A DNA stretch of 5,004 nucleotides, from NCBI GenBank assembly GCA_002440625.1, contig DJUV01000019.1, positions 1-5,004 on the forward strand. The letters are read 5' to 3'. Numbering within the stretch: position 1 is the stretch's first letter; every line of letters begins with the position of its first letter. The position numbers and the translations under genes were made by a program. Positions 4,501 to 5,004 of the stretch are shown here, piece by piece. Source of the stretch: Rhodobacteraceae bacterium UBA6273 (GTDB lineage Bacteria; Pseudomonadota; Alphaproteobacteria; Rhodobacterales; Rhodobacteraceae). The notes below the pieces were generated by a model. That model worked only from the letters and a program-made list of their open reading frames with translations, was not told where the DNA came from and ran no database searches.

Positions 4501-5004
4501 GGTAGACGATGTCGCCGTCGTGGTCATGGGCGATATGGCCCTTGTTGGCATTGACGAACTTTTCCACATCCGCCTTCGGCCCCGTGACCCAGCGGGCCGA
4601 GGTGAACTGCGTCGGCTCGAAGCGGACCGGAAGCTGGTATTCCTGCTCGATCCGGCTCGCCAGAACCTCGAACTGCAGGGCGCCGACGACGCCGACGATG
4701 TAGCCCGAACCGATCTGCGGCTTGAAGACCTTGGCGGCACCTTCCTCGGCGAACTGCATCAGCGCCTTTTCCAGATGCTTGGCCTTCATCGGATCGCCCG
4801 CCCGCACCGTCTGCAACAGCTCCGGCGCAAAGGACGGGATGCCGGTGAAGCGCAAGCTCTCGCCCTCGGTCAGCGCGTCGCCGATGCGAAGCTGGCCGTG
4901 GTTCGGGATGCCGATGATGTCGCCGGCCCAGGCCTCTTCCGCCAGTTCCCGGTCGGCGGCGAGGAAGAGAACCGGGTTCGAAATCGCCATCGGCTTTTTC
5001 GACC
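4415..5004 (-). CDS. prfC: Peptide chain release factor 3 (RF3), C-terminal part (cut by window edge)
   Basis: The open frame reads from the right edge to the TGA at 4417-4415, 195 residues of a protein that is normally about 530. The leftmost ATG in view (4990-4988) is internal: the frame continues upstream as SKK before PMAISNPVLF, the end of the second beta-barrel domain. Diagnostic stretches are FTGIPSFAPELLQ, the region through EEGAAKVFKP, GVVGALQFEVLASRI, and ARWV, which follow the RF3 C-terminal domain closely. RF3 is a cytoplasmic translational GTPase that removes RF1 or RF2 from the ribosome after peptide release; its G domain lies outside the window. The final residues KLSATKEMMV resemble the usual RF3 end, so the terminus is intact. 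Its last 86 bases are shared in antisense with the transglutaminase-like gene, and there is no room for an ordinary terminator between the two stops. Confidence 0.96.
   Translation of the reverse strand, partial: SKKPMAISNPVLFLAADRELAEEAWAGDIIGIPNHGQLRIGDALTEGESLRFTGIPSFAPELLQTVRAGDPMKAKHLEKALMQFAEEGAAKVFKPQIGSGYIVGVVGALQFEVLASRIEQEYQLPVRFEPTQFTSARWVTGPKADVEKFVNANKGHIAHDHDGDIVYLTRLQWDIDRILRDHPELKLSATKEMMV

Noticed and set aside
1..5004. CRISPR array, transposon ends, tRNA/rRNA or toxin-antitoxin pair
   Set aside because: I found no regularly spaced repeats, no transposase-like protein, no tRNA cloverleaf pattern and no small gene pair. Base composition and gene character look uniform and core-like across the window.

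Overview
The window is GC-rich, densely packed chromosomal DNA that looks like an alphaproteobacterium, most likely of the Rhodobacterales (Rhodobacter/Paracoccus type). This rests on a short secreted protein with a VPLPA-CTERM tail, a style of sorting signal known mainly from that order, on strong G/C bias at third codon positions, and on the character of the DEAD-box helicase, GT25 and transglutaminase-like proteins. The assignment is by recognition; no search was run.

Layout from left to right: (1) the first 50 codons of a DEAD-box RNA helicase on the minus strand, running off the left edge; (2) a 254-base gap with two stacked hairpins, one of which may terminate the next gene; (3) a VPLPA-CTERM exported protein on the minus strand (407-925); (4) a 372-base divergent intergenic region holding three copies of TTCAGGCGC and two imperfect inverted repeats; (5) a plus-strand pair, a GT25 glycosyltransferase that probably starts at a rare CTG codon (1298-2137), followed 58 bases later by OsmC (2196-2621); (6) a YiiX/YebB-like permuted NlpC/P60 cysteine hydrolase on the minus strand (2584-3351), overlapping the end of osmC tail to tail; (7) a 240-base divergent region with a good sigma-70-like promoter and a palindrome next to its -10 box; (8) a transglutaminase-like protein on the plus strand (3592-4500); (9) the C-terminal third of peptide chain release factor 3 (prfC) on the minus strand, overlapping the transglutaminase gene tail to tail by 86 bases and running off the right edge.

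The genes do not form one obvious pathway. The left part concerns the cell surface (a sorted exported protein and an LPS-type glycosyltransferase), osmC is an oxidative-stress peroxidase, and the right part has two divergently transcribed cysteine enzymes of papain-like fold beside a translation factor. I see no mobile element, CRISPR array, tRNA, rRNA, or convincing undescribed multi-gene system. The points most worth a second look are the Ser in place of the catalytic His in the transglutaminase-like protein, its antisense overlap with prfC, the CTG start of the GT25 gene, the repeated 9-mer in the divergent region, and the divergent cysteine-enzyme pair with its palindromic promoter.
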